Assembly: GCF_022968825.1 (NCBI RefSeq)
Contig: NZ_JALHKS010000002.1
Span: forward strand, 310,001 to 374,000
Reading direction: 5' to 3'
Origin: Chryseobacterium salipaludis
GTDB taxonomy: Bacteria; Bacteroidota; Bacteroidia; Flavobacteriales; Weeksellaceae
DNA length: 64,000 bases
Within the stretch, counting starts at the first letter, position 1; each line of letters opens with the position of its first letter. Positions 44,176 to 51,992 of the stretch are shown in pieces. A program made the position numbers and the translations under genes. The notes under the pieces were generated by a model. It did not search any database. It saw only the letters and a program-made list of their open reading frames with translations, and had not been told where the DNA came from.

Positions 44176-45420
44176 TTAAATGAAAAAGTGGGCCACCGTA
44201 TAAATAATCAATCCTACCAAACCGCCCACCAGCGTGCCGTTCACCCGGATAAACTGTAAATCCTTTCCGACTTCCAGTTCCAGTTTTTCGCTGAGTTCCT
44301 TGCCTTCCCAGTTTCCCACCGTGGAACTGATGAGCTCGCCGAACTGATGGGTGTTTTTTAAGATATATTTGTACGCCGTGCTGCGAATCCAGCCATCAAT
44401 CTTTTGTTGCAATACCGCGTCGGTCTGCAGATTGCCCGCCAGTGTGTTTAGGTTTTTTGTGATGTAGCGTTTTAGGGCAGACTGCTCTGTTTCCAGTTCC
44501 TTTAGCACAGAAGTGCGGACCGAAACCCAGATGTCGCCTGCATATTTCTGCAGCTTTTCACTGCCAAGGAAATCATTTTTCAGGGTATCCACGTTTTCTT
44601 TCCATTGTTCACTGGTTTTCATTTCCTGCGCAAACTGTAAAAGCTTGGCGCTGATTTCTTTTCGCAACGGATGCGCGCCATCCTCTTCCACCTCTGAAAA
44701 GTAACCTGATAAACCCGAACTGATTTTTTCCGCAATACTGTTGTCCACAAATTTGGGAATCAGGAAGTAGCTTTCCTTTTGCACACGCTCCTTTACCATA
44801 TCCTCATTATTCAGAATATAATTTTTAATCTGACCGGCGAGATTTGTAATCAGTTTCTGATGATCATTTTTTTCAACGATATATTCCAGTCCGTTTCCCA
44901 GAATCTGGTTGATCTCCACATTGTCTGAAAACTCGTGTAATTTTTGAGTGATGAATCCTGTTACCTGCCGCTCGTCGAGTTTAATGATAATATCACGTGC
45001 AATCACCGAAAGCTCTCTAACCAAAGTCTGCTGATGCGCCGGCTGAGCGAGCCATTTTCCAGCCATGCCTGAAACCTGAAGTTTCTGAATATAAGGACGG
45101 ATGTTCTGCGCGGAAAGAAAATTGCCGACCACAAAATTGCCCAGATTATCACCAATTTTTTCCTTGCTTTTTTCAATCAGGTTGGTATGCGGAATTTTTA
45201 AACCCAGCGGGTGGTGGAACAAGGCCGTCACTGCAAACCAGTCTGCCAGCGCGCCAACCATGGCCGCTTCGGAAAAAGCGCGAATATAGCCGATCCAGTG
45301 TGCCGGATTTTTTTTACCTAAAATGGTCATTAAAACAAATACAGCAGCCATCAGGACAAAAAGGCCGGTGGCAAACATTTTGTACTTTCGGAGCTGCGAT
45401 TTTTTCTCTGTGTCATTCAT
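44176..45420 (-). CDS. DUF445 (YjiN-like) membrane-anchored protein
   Basis: A 414-residue protein with N-terminal hydrophobic segments (about 13-34) and the AFSEAAMVGALADWFAVTALFHHPLGL segment typical of DUF445. A long helical region (about 100-380) follows, then a C-terminal transmembrane segment (GTLVGGLVGLIIYTVAHFF). The architecture suggests anchoring at both ends with a coiled-coil-rich body. Function of the family is not established. Confidence 0.82.
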   Translation of the reverse strand: MNDTEKKSQLRKYKMFATGLFVLMAAVFVLMTILGKKNPAHWIGYIRAFSEAAMVGALADWFAVTALFHHPLGLKIPHTNLIEKSKEKIGDNLGNFVVGNFLSAQNIRPYIQKLQVSGMAGKWLAQPAHQQTLVRELSVIARDIIIKLDERQVTGFITQKLHEFSDNVEINQILGNGLEYIVEKNDHQKLITNLAGQIKNYILNNEDMVKERVQKESYFLIPKFVDNSIAEKISSGLSGYFSEVEEDGAHPLRKEISAKLLQFAQEMKTSEQWKENVDTLKNDFLGSEKLQKYAGDIWVSVRTSVLKELETEQSALKRYITKNLNTLAGNLQTDAVLQQKIDGWIRSTAYKYILKNTHQFGELISSTVGNWEGKELSEKLELEVGKDLQFIRVNGTLVGGLVGLIIYTVAHFFI

Positions 45421-45495
45421 AAAGTCAAAAATAAAAATTTAAGATTTGCTGTATTCAAGGCAATCCAAAACGGCGGAAAAATCGTACCTATACAC

Positions 45496-46053
45496 ATGAA
45501 ATCTCTTTTTATAATACTCGTTTGCCTCTCCCTTCAGATGTGTTCCCAAGTGAAAACAACTGCAAAAGCGGACATAGGCGCTAATGTTACTTCTATGGAA
45601 AATACCAACAACACAAAAAACAATCCATACTATTCCCGTACGGACCGCACCAAACTGAATGTGACCAACGCCGAATGGAAAAAGATTCTGCCGCCGGACC
45701 TTTATGCTGTGGCGCGCGAGGCTGATACGGAACGGCCGTTTACCGGAAAATACAATGATTATGACGAACTGGGCGAATACTATTGCGCGGTTTGCGGAAA
45801 CCATTTGTTCCGGTCAGATGCCAAGTTTTCTTCCACCTGCGGCTGGCCCAGTTTTTTCGAGGCTGATAAAGAGGGAACCAGCTACAAACGCGATTCTTCT
45901 TTCGGGATGGAAAGGATAGAAGTGCTGTGCAAGCGCTGTGATTCTCACCTTGGCCACGTTTTTAACGATGGTCCGCCACCAACCGGTACGCGCTACTGCA
46001 TGAATTCAGTTAGCCTCGATTTTGTACCGGATTCCAAAAGTGAAACAAAATAA
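45496..46053 (+). CDS. msrB: Peptide-methionine (R)-S-oxide reductase, lipoprotein form
   Basis: Repairs methionine-R-sulfoxide in proteins. The 185-residue protein begins with a lipoprotein signal ending QMC (Cys16), so it should act in the periplasm. The MsrB domain has zinc-binding pairs CAVC and CKRC, FSSTCGWPSF, and HLGHVFNDG. The catalytic Cys is in the RYCMNSVSLDF motif. It is followed by a strong terminator. Confidence 0.92.
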   Translation: MKSLFIILVCLSLQMCSQVKTTAKADIGANVTSMENTNNTKNNPYYSRTDRTKLNVTNAEWKKILPPDLYAVAREADTERPFTGKYNDYDELGEYYCAVCGNHLFRSDAKFSSTCGWPSFFEADKEGTSYKRDSSFGMERIEVLCKRCDSHLGHVFNDGPPPTGTRYCMNSVSLDFVPDSKSETK

Positions 46054-46058
46054 AAACA

Positions 46059-46093
46059 AAAATGCAGCGAATAATTTTCGCTGCATTTTTTTA
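46059..46093 (+). terminator. Intrinsic terminator after msrB
   Basis: AATGCAGCGAA (46061-46071) and TTCGCTGCATT (46077-46087) form an 11-bp stem followed by T residues; likely also active on the minus strand. Confidence 0.85.
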
Positions 46094-46107
46094 TGGATAA
46101 ACTTTAA

Positions 46108-46560
46108 CTAAGTCAAAGGAGCTCCCACCTGTAAATCACACCGGTGAAACGGCTCACCGTGCGGCGGATTGAGTGCAGGCTTTGCACCGGAAGCTACCGG
46201 CGCAGGAGCCGGAGAACCAGGTGCAAGCGGTGCCGTATTGAAATTGCCGGCCTGAGGCGCGGGAACAACCTGTGGCGCAGGCATTGTGGAAGCCTGCTGC
46301 GGTGCACTGTCAATCGGGGCACCTACCGGAATATCGCAGCGGTGGTAGGGCTGCCCGTGTTCCGGGTTCAATGTGGGCTTGCCGGTCGTACTGGCTGCCG
46401 TGGTATCATTTTTAACCGGTGCGGCTACCGCGGAATCTGCCGGCAGCAGCAGGGAATCATTTTCACCCGCCTCCACGTTTTTAATCTGCTGTACCTCAGC
46501 TTGTTTTTTATCGCAGGAAGTCAGCAGTACGGCGGCTATCAGGAAGGGAATCAGTCTCAT
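46108..46560 (-). CDS. Lipoprotein with two NPxHGxPxHRCD repeats, putative metal binder
   Basis: A 150-residue lipoprotein: signal ending LLTSC with Cys16 lipidated, then a Pro/Ala-rich linker. It has two 23-residue repeats at 61-83 and 127-149. Each reads KP-x-LNP-x-HG-x-P-x-HRCD, then two variable residues and VGAP. The invariant His, His and Cys per repeat are plausible soft-metal ligands. It lies 33 bases downstream of the heavy-metal TonB receptor gene on the same strand, so it is probably the last gene of that operon. I recall similar HG-P-HRCD tails in other Bacteroidota lipoproteins, but know of no characterised function. Copper or another thiophilic metal is an inference from context. 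Confidence 0.75.
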   Translation of the reverse strand: MRLIPFLIAAVLLTSCDKKQAEVQQIKNVEAGENDSLLLPADSAVAAPVKNDTTAASTTGKPTLNPEHGQPYHRCDIPVGAPIDSAPQQASTMPAPQVVPAPQAGNFNTAPLAPGSPAPAPVASGAKPALNPPHGEPFHRCDLQVGAPLT

Positions 46561-46593
46561 TTATTTCTGTTTTTCCAAAAATACACTTTTAAA

Positions 46594-49233
46594 TTAAAAT
46601 TTAAAATCCAGCCCCAGATATACATTGGCCGGCATCACCGGAGCGTAGATCATGCCCGCATCGAAATAACTTCCGAAAGGATTCTGCACATCAATGATCG
46701 GATTCTGCTGCATATAGCCGGTGAGGTTTTCTCCACCCACATAGAGCCGAACTTTATCATTAAAGTTTCTCGAAATCTGTGCATTCAGGGTTGCATAAGA
46801 AGATGAGTATGCCGGCAGTCGGTATGCTTCCGGGTTTGCAGACAGATCCGGCAGCTTTTGTCCGCCGATCAGCTGCAGGGTTGCATCAGCACTCCAGAAA
46901 CCGCCTTTATCATTCTTCGTGGTGGAATACGCGGCATTAAAGAAGCCACGGTGTTTTGCCATAAATGGAATTTCCCGTCGACCATCGGCGTAATCAGCCT
47001 GTACATCATAGTATTTATAAGCAAGCCTGAATTCCAGATTTCGGGCAGGTACAAAATCCAGCTGCGTCTGAAAACTGTTGGCAAATGATTTTCCCTCCAG
47101 ATTATAAAAAACGATTTTCTGCGGTGAGATATCTAAATCGGTAAGTACCTGATTCTGGAAATCAGTACGGAAGAAGTCAGCAACCAGTGTCGCTTTGCGG
47201 TTAAACAGTTTGAATTCCTGCTGCAGGCTCGCGCCGTAATTCCAGGCAATTTCCGGTTCCAGTCCATAAATCTTGCCGCCGTTGCCCAGGATCTCAATGG
47301 TACGGTTCGAGGCAAAATACTGCTGGCTTTCTGCAAAAATATTCGCTGTGCGGAAACCACGACCGGCACTCAGGCGCAGAATTGTTTGTGGCAGGATGTC
47401 ATATTTAAAATTCACCCGCGGCGTAAACTGCGTTCCCGCCAGATTGTGGAAGTCCGCCCGGGCACCGGCGACCAATGTGTATTTTTCACCCGTCATGGTG
47501 TATTCAAAGAACAGTCCCGGCACCGTTTCCGTGCGCTGGAAGTTCTGTGTCAGGTAATCTTCGTTATAACGGTCATACAGGAAGCTGGCACCTGTTTTAT
47601 ATTTATGGTTCGTGTCGCCGAAAATACTCTCAAATACCAAATTGGAGTAGAATGTTTTCTGGTTGCCCCAATAATTCCGGTTCCCGAAGAAACTGTCCTG
47701 CGTGTGGGTGCTGAACTGGTTCATCCAGCCGATGGATTGGTATGGTTTATCCTTAAACATATACCCCGTTTTGTTCCAGATTTCAAACCGTGACAGATCA
47801 ATCCCGACACCATACGGTGACTGCAGACTTTGATCCTTTCTCTTATCGAAAGCAGTTTGCCCACCAAAACGCTCATCCTTCACGAAGTTAATGCCGAAAT
47901 GCGTCCCCAGTCCGGTGTGTTCCAGATCATTGTAATTAAGGAGATACGCTGCATTAATCTGATTACCGGTCGGCTGGTCCAGAAAGCCATCATTATTGGA
48001 ATCTGTTTTTGCGGTGGTCACGTTTCCGTGCAATAAAACCGACTGGTTCCAGTGTTCATTAAGCAAAGAAGTGGAGGTAATATTACTCTCAAAACGTCCG
48101 TGGATATCACCGAAAAGGTTAATGGCCGTTTCCGGCTGGTCTTCGGTTTTCAGCAGTTCCGTATTAATCTGGCCGGTGATACTTTCATAGCCGTTTACGA
48201 CTGTGCTTCCGCCTTTGGTTAGTTGGATACCACCGATCCAGCGTCCGGGAATTAAATTTAGTCCGTAAGGTGCCGCCAGTCCGCGCACGGACGGAAGCAA
48301 CTCCTTGGTCAGCGCGGTGTATTTTTGGTCCAGTCCCAGCATTTTCAGTTGCTTGGTGCCGGTTACTGCATTGCTGTAGGAAACATCAACCGTGGCATTG
48401 GTTTCAAAACTTTCCGACAGGTTACAGCAGGCTGCTTTCAGTAATTCCCGGCCACCAATTTTATAGGTCAGTCCGGCTTCGTTTTTATTTAAAGCCGTCG
48501 CTGCTGCCATTTTGGTTACGCGAACTTCTTCAATGGATTTATTATAGTGGTCCTCATGCTGGGAGAAGTTTTTCTTTTTGGCAGGCTGGTCGGAGTGAAC
48601 ACCGCTTCCTTTTTCGCCCCAGGCGGTGTCGCGCTCATATCGGCAGCAACCCGGTAATTTGCTGTACACATCGTCGGATGCCCGGTGTTTCTCATTATCA
48701 TGGCCGGCATCAGCTATTTTTTTTAGGATCGCATCGGCAGTGGTTTTCGCCGGATCGAATTCCAGCGTGACCGCCTGCGTTTCCGGATTCCAGCTGGCAG
48801 CAGAAGCGCCGGCAGCCTTAGCCGCACCTTCAATCCTGGCCTGACACATATCACAGTTGCCGCGCACAAAATATTGGTTATCTGCTTCTACCGGTGCTGC
48901 GGGTTCACGGTCATAGAGGCAGCAGCCAGGCAGCTTTTCATAGACTGCATCGGATGCGCGGTGCAGTTCATTATCGTGGCCGGCATCAGCAATTTTCTTC
49001 AAAATAGCATCTGCTGAGGTGGTAGCAGGATCGAATTGTAATGATACTTTCTGGGTATCTGCATTCCAGTTTGCAGCGGTGGCTCCCGCCTCCTTTGCTG
49101 AGCCTTCAATTCTGGCTTTGCACATATCGCAGTTTCCTTTTACGGTAAAACTGGTCTGATGAATTGTTTGTGCAGATAAAAAAGTAGTAAAAAAGAGTGA
49201 AAATATCCAAAGACTTTTCAGTAATGAATTCAT
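46594..49233 (-). CDS. TonB-dependent receptor with two N-terminal heavy-metal-associated modules
   Basis: An 879-residue outer-membrane receptor with a signal peptide (about 1-22). Two HMA-like modules follow: CxxC at 35-38 and 127-130 (GNCDMC), each followed by an LPGCC motif at 101-105 and 193-197. The duplication period is exactly 92 residues. The plug domain starts near 240 and contains ACCNLSESFETNATVDVSYS. The 22-strand barrel ends with VYLGLDFKF (terminal Phe). HMA domains bind Cu+ or other soft metals in P-type ATPases and chaperones; attached to a receptor they may deliver or sense the metal on the periplasmic side. It lies between a Cys-rich protein gene and a His/Cys-repeat lipoprotein gene in one likely operon. 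Copper is the leading guess. Confidence 0.85.
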   Translation of the reverse strand: MNSLLKSLWIFSLFFTTFLSAQTIHQTSFTVKGNCDMCKARIEGSAKEAGATAANWNADTQKVSLQFDPATTSADAILKKIADAGHDNELHRASDAVYEKLPGCCLYDREPAAPVEADNQYFVRGNCDMCQARIEGAAKAAGASAASWNPETQAVTLEFDPAKTTADAILKKIADAGHDNEKHRASDDVYSKLPGCCRYERDTAWGEKGSGVHSDQPAKKKNFSQHEDHYNKSIEEVRVTKMAAATALNKNEAGLTYKIGGRELLKAACCNLSESFETNATVDVSYSNAVTGTKQLKMLGLDQKYTALTKELLPSVRGLAAPYGLNLIPGRWIGGIQLTKGGSTVVNGYESITGQINTELLKTEDQPETAINLFGDIHGRFESNITSTSLLNEHWNQSVLLHGNVTTAKTDSNNDGFLDQPTGNQINAAYLLNYNDLEHTGLGTHFGINFVKDERFGGQTAFDKRKDQSLQSPYGVGIDLSRFEIWNKTGYMFKDKPYQSIGWMNQFSTHTQDSFFGNRNYWGNQKTFYSNLVFESIFGDTNHKYKTGASFLYDRYNEDYLTQNFQRTETVPGLFFEYTMTGEKYTLVAGARADFHNLAGTQFTPRVNFKYDILPQTILRLSAGRGFRTANIFAESQQYFASNRTIEILGNGGKIYGLEPEIAWNYGASLQQEFKLFNRKATLVADFFRTDFQNQVLTDLDISPQKIVFYNLEGKSFANSFQTQLDFVPARNLEFRLAYKYYDVQADYADGRREIPFMAKHRGFFNAAYSTTKNDKGGFWSADATLQLIGGQKLPDLSANPEAYRLPAYSSSYATLNAQISRNFNDKVRLYVGGENLTGYMQQNPIIDVQNPFGSYFDAGMIYAPVMPANVYLGLDFKF

Positions 49234-49304
49234 ATTGATTTAAAATAAAATAATAACATAGGAGTACAGCCGAAAGAACATTCTTCCGGCAAAAGCGGTT
49301 GTTA

Positions 49305-49673
49305 TTATCCTATTTTTGGCGGTTGCCAGATGTTATGAAAAGGAGTAGAGAAAAAAGGAGTTCCGTAGTTGAAACTGCGCAATGTTGCGAATAGCTGCTG
49401 GTTGGCAAGTTTGCTTTCCGTTACGGGCAAATAGGTCACTGCGAAATGCAAGGTGCACATATGGCAATCCGAGCAGGAGTTATTGCAATCATCTTCCTGG
49501 GAGGAAGTATCGCCCGAAGCGCCGTGGCAGGAATCCGTTTTTTTAGTCGTGCAGCAATCAGCAGACATCTGCGCACACGAATCGGCCACAGGTGCAGCCG
49601 TCATCGGTTGTGAAGGCCAAACAATCAGTGCCAGCGTGAGCAGCATTAAAAAGGTTTTGAGTCTTGCTTTCAT
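49305..49673 (-). CDS. Small cysteine-rich exported protein of the metal locus
   Basis: A 122-residue protein with an N-terminal signal-like hydrophobic stretch (about 7-19). The mature part holds eight cysteines: 33, 40, 41, 49, then 63, 67, 70 and 73 in CNNSCSDCHMC, with His between. The C-terminus ends FHNIWQPPKIG, a PP-type tail similar to that of small Bacteroidota proteins found beside copper-related receptors. The start is ATG at 49673; a seven-codon-longer frame overlaps the -7 box. It is probably the first gene of the operon with the HMA receptor (71 bases downstream). Metal binding is inferred from Cys content. Confidence 0.7.
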   Translation of the reverse strand: MKARLKTFLMLLTLALIVWPSQPMTAAPVADSCAQMSADCCTTKKTDSCHGASGDTSSQEDDCNNSCSDCHMCTLHFAVTYLPVTESKLANQQLFATLRSFNYGTPFFSTPFHNIWQPPKIG

Positions 49674-49680
49674 GCAACCG

Positions 49681-49688
49681 CAAAGGTA
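49681..49688 (-). promoter_or_regulatory. Putative -7 box of the metal-receptor operon
   Basis: TACCTTTG on the minus strand ends seven bases before the ATG at 49673. Confidence 0.5.
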
Positions 49689-49759
49689 ATACATTAAAAC
49701 ATTAATTAAAAAAGACTAGCGTTAAAGTTTACCAAATTGAGTTAAAAAGACGCAATCCA

Positions 49760-49790
49760 TTGGGTTAAATATGAATAGTTTGTACCTTTG
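49760..49790 (+). promoter_or_regulatory. Promoter of the L,D-transpeptidase-like gene
   Basis: TTG at 49760-49762 (-33) and TACCTTTG at 49783-49790 (-7) with 20 bases between fit the Bacteroidota consensus. The position places the start codon at 49819 rather than at an in-frame ATG at 49771 inside the promoter. Confidence 0.65.
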
Positions 49791-49818
49791 CGCGGTCAAA
49801 TTATTTAACATAATATAT

Positions 49819-50580
49819 ATGAAGAGTGTTTTGCTGGCGATGATGACAGTCGTGTTTTTTGCCACCTCATTTTATACCAAAGAAAATAAAAGAACTGTTG
49901 AGTCTGCAACTTCAACAGTACCTAAGAAAACAAATACCGTTCCAACCGAATCCGAAAAAACAGCCGTGACGGCAGCGGAGGTGTATTCAGAAATTAATTT
50001 TGCTAACGTTAAAGAACTAAACGCTGAAATTTTCGATAAAGCCTACCGTGGGTTTATGAACCTGAAAGCAGCCGGAAAACTTCCTGCTGAAGCGCATCTG
50101 CTCACCGTTTGTGATTTCTCTCTTTCTTCAACTCAGAAAAGATTGTGGGTAATTGACCTGGAGAATAAAACAGTGCTTTTTAATTCGCTGGTAGCTCATG
50201 GTAAAAATACCGGTGATGAGTTCGCTACCCGATTTTCCAATACTGAGAGTTCTTTGCAAAGCAGTTTGGGCTTCTATGTGACCGATGTTACCTACAATGG
50301 GAATAACGGCTATTCCCTTCGGCTGCACGGAATGGACGCCGGCTACAATGATGCTGCCCTGCAGCGCGCAGTCGTAATGCACGGTGCTGATTACGTAAGT
50401 GAAGATTTCATCCGGGCGCACAAAAGAATTGGCCGCAGCTGGGGATGCCCGGCCGTTCCGCGGGCACTGGCCGAACCGATCATCAATACCATTAAAGGTA
50501 AAAACTGCCTTTTCATTTACTACCCGGACAGCCAATACCTGTCTGCTTCGAAATGGCTGAACGCCGGTGAAATGGTTTAA
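49819..50580 (+). CDS. Murein L,D-transpeptidase catalytic-domain protein (YkuD_2 type)
   Basis: A 253-residue exported protein with an N-terminal signal/anchor (MKSVLLAMMTVVFFATSF), a Thr/Ser/Glu-rich linker and the catalytic domain from about residue 65. Domain motifs are LWVIDLENKTVLFNSLVAHGKN, LHGMDAGYND, AVVMHGADYV (catalytic His) and SWGCPAVPR (catalytic Cys). This is the PF13645-like branch of YkuD enzymes. Possible roles are peptidoglycan cross-linking or lipoprotein attachment. It has its own promoter and terminator. Confidence 0.87.
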   Translation: MKSVLLAMMTVVFFATSFYTKENKRTVESATSTVPKKTNTVPTESEKTAVTAAEVYSEINFANVKELNAEIFDKAYRGFMNLKAAGKLPAEAHLLTVCDFSLSSTQKRLWVIDLENKTVLFNSLVAHGKNTGDEFATRFSNTESSLQSSLGFYVTDVTYNGNNGYSLRLHGMDAGYNDAALQRAVVMHGADYVSEDFIRAHKRIGRSWGCPAVPRALAEPIINTIKGKNCLFIYYPDSQYLSASKWLNAGEMV

Positions 50581-50603
50581 CGGAGCGCTACAAACAAGCA
50601 TAA

Positions 50604-50646
50604 ATAAAAACTCCCGGTACATTGCTGTATCGGGAGTTTTGTTTTT
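50604..50646. terminator. Bidirectional terminator between convergent genes
   Basis: AAAACTCCCG and CGGGAGTTTT arms (about 50607-50616 and 50631-50640) with an inner TACA/TGTA stem; T-runs are available in both directions. Confidence 0.8.
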
Positions 50647-51430
50647 ACTCAAGTTCAATCGGATTATTCCTGCGCGTTTCTTTCTGAGTTTCGCCTCGCG
50701 GCGCCGGTGGGCTGATCTGGGTAATGCGTACACGCGAGTTATTCATCATGGACATCGGGTCTTCCCGCCATTTCGCCATCTGTTTCTGAAAGACTTCCCG
50801 TTTCACCGGAATTGTCTGAGCGCGTCTTTCTGAGAATGTTGTCGGTTCTGCAATTTTTCGTGTTTCCAGCAGATCAAAACTGTAGGAACCTGTTTTGTCT
50901 TCTGCCTTCACAATCAGGCCGGGCAAGCCTTTGAATTTGTACGGTCCGTCGGGAAAAGGAATTTCTGTGGTAAACCAGGCGTACCAGGTGCGGCCGGCAA
51001 ACATGGTTTCGGCTTTTTGTGCTTTGTATTCGCCTACTGTTGTAGTCTCCGGCAGAATATTCCAGTTAATGGGTCGGTCTTCTTCGTACTGATAGGTGTC
51101 CATCGCGATAGGTGCTTTATATTGCACCTTGCCGGAGGCATCTTTTTCGATAATGAAATTTAAGTCTGTTCGTAACTGTGACATCAGTTCCCGGTCAAAA
51201 TTAAAGTTTCCGGTCTGTCGCATTCTCGTCATTACCGAATCCCGTAAGACCCGCTTCTGCGGATAAAAAACCGACTTGTCGCTGAAAACATCAAGATAGG
51301 CGAGTTCTGTTTTAACGGCGGTATGGTCCGTGGAATCCGGGCGGCTGGTCACCTCATAAATAAAGCGGGTACCTTGGGCCGCGAGCAACTGGCCGAAAAC
51401 AGCGAGCAGCAGCAAAGAAAATTTTTTCAT
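50645..51430 (-). CDS. GLPGLI family protein
   Basis: A 261-residue exported protein with a signal peptide (MKKFSLLLLAVFGQLLAAQ). It carries the diagnostic GLPGLI motif in YKFKGLPGLIVKAED and the WYAWFTTEIPFPDGPYKF segment before it. The family is specific to Bacteroidota and has no established function; it resembles other periplasmic beta-rich proteins. Start codon and signal agree. It is monocistronic, with a shared terminator at its end. Confidence 0.88.
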   Translation of the reverse strand: MKKFSLLLLAVFGQLLAAQGTRFIYEVTSRPDSTDHTAVKTELAYLDVFSDKSVFYPQKRVLRDSVMTRMRQTGNFNFDRELMSQLRTDLNFIIEKDASGKVQYKAPIAMDTYQYEEDRPINWNILPETTTVGEYKAQKAETMFAGRTWYAWFTTEIPFPDGPYKFKGLPGLIVKAEDKTGSYSFDLLETRKIAEPTTFSERRAQTIPVKREVFQKQMAKWREDPMSMMNNSRVRITQISPPAPRGETQKETRRNNPIELE

Positions 51431-51516
51431 AAAAATATTTTAAGTTAAGATGGTAAGTCGCTACAGAAGTTAAATGTACATCTATGGCATGCATAGACAA
51501 ATGTACTCCCGGCCAA

Positions 51517-51547
51517 TTTGATTTTAGCTTTATTATTAGTAATTTTG
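51517..51547 (+). promoter_or_regulatory. Promoter of the suf operon, perfect consensus
   Basis: TTTG at 51517-51520 (-33) and TAATTTTG at 51540-51547 (-7) with 19 bases between match the Bacteroidota consensus fully. The ATG of sufA is 28 bases downstream. No IscR-like operator is recognisable. Confidence 0.75.
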
Positions 51548-51575
51548 CAATATAAAAATATTCTAAATAAAAACA

Positions 51576-51905
51576 ATGATAAAGGTTAGTGATCAGGCGA
51601 AAGAGAAAGCGGTACAGCTGATGACTGAGGATGGTTTCCGGCCTTATGAAGACTATATCCGGGTGGGAGTGAAAAGCGGTGGCTGCTCCGGTTTGGAGTA
51701 TGTTCTGAAATTCGATAATGAGAAAACCGACACCGATCAGGTGTTCGAAGATAACGGAATCAAAATCATCATTGATAAAAAATCAGTTTTGTACCTCGCA
51801 GGAACCATTCTGGAATATTCCGGCGGGTTGAATGGGAAGGGATTTGTGTTCAATAATCCCAATGCGAGCCGTACCTGCGGCTGCGGTGAGAGTTTCTCGC
51901 TTTAA
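51576..51905 (+). CDS. sufA: Fe-S assembly A-type carrier (SufA/IscA/HesB)
   Basis: A 109-residue A-type carrier that transfers Fe-S clusters to target proteins. The three conserved cysteines are present: Cys37 in SGGCSGL and Cys101/Cys103 in TCGCGES at the C-terminus. It is the first gene of sufA-sufB-sufC-sufD. The 87 bases to sufB contain no usual start codon. Confidence 0.93.
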   Translation: MIKVSDQAKEKAVQLMTEDGFRPYEDYIRVGVKSGGCSGLEYVLKFDNEKTDTDQVFEDNGIKIIIDKKSVLYLAGTILEYSGGLNGKGFVFNNPNASRTCGCGESFSL

Positions 51906-51992
51906 GAAACGCTTTTAATACATCCGACATTACCGGAAAACAAAGAAAAACAGGAAGGCAACTGCTCCTGTGGCAAGCCTTCACAATATATT

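Noticed and set aside
49235-49304. Inverted repeat ATAATAACA...TGTTATTAT between the Cys-rich gene and the HMA receptor gene
   Set aside because: It could be a weak hairpin, but it is AT-rich without a T-run and may be chance; not enough for a regulatory call.
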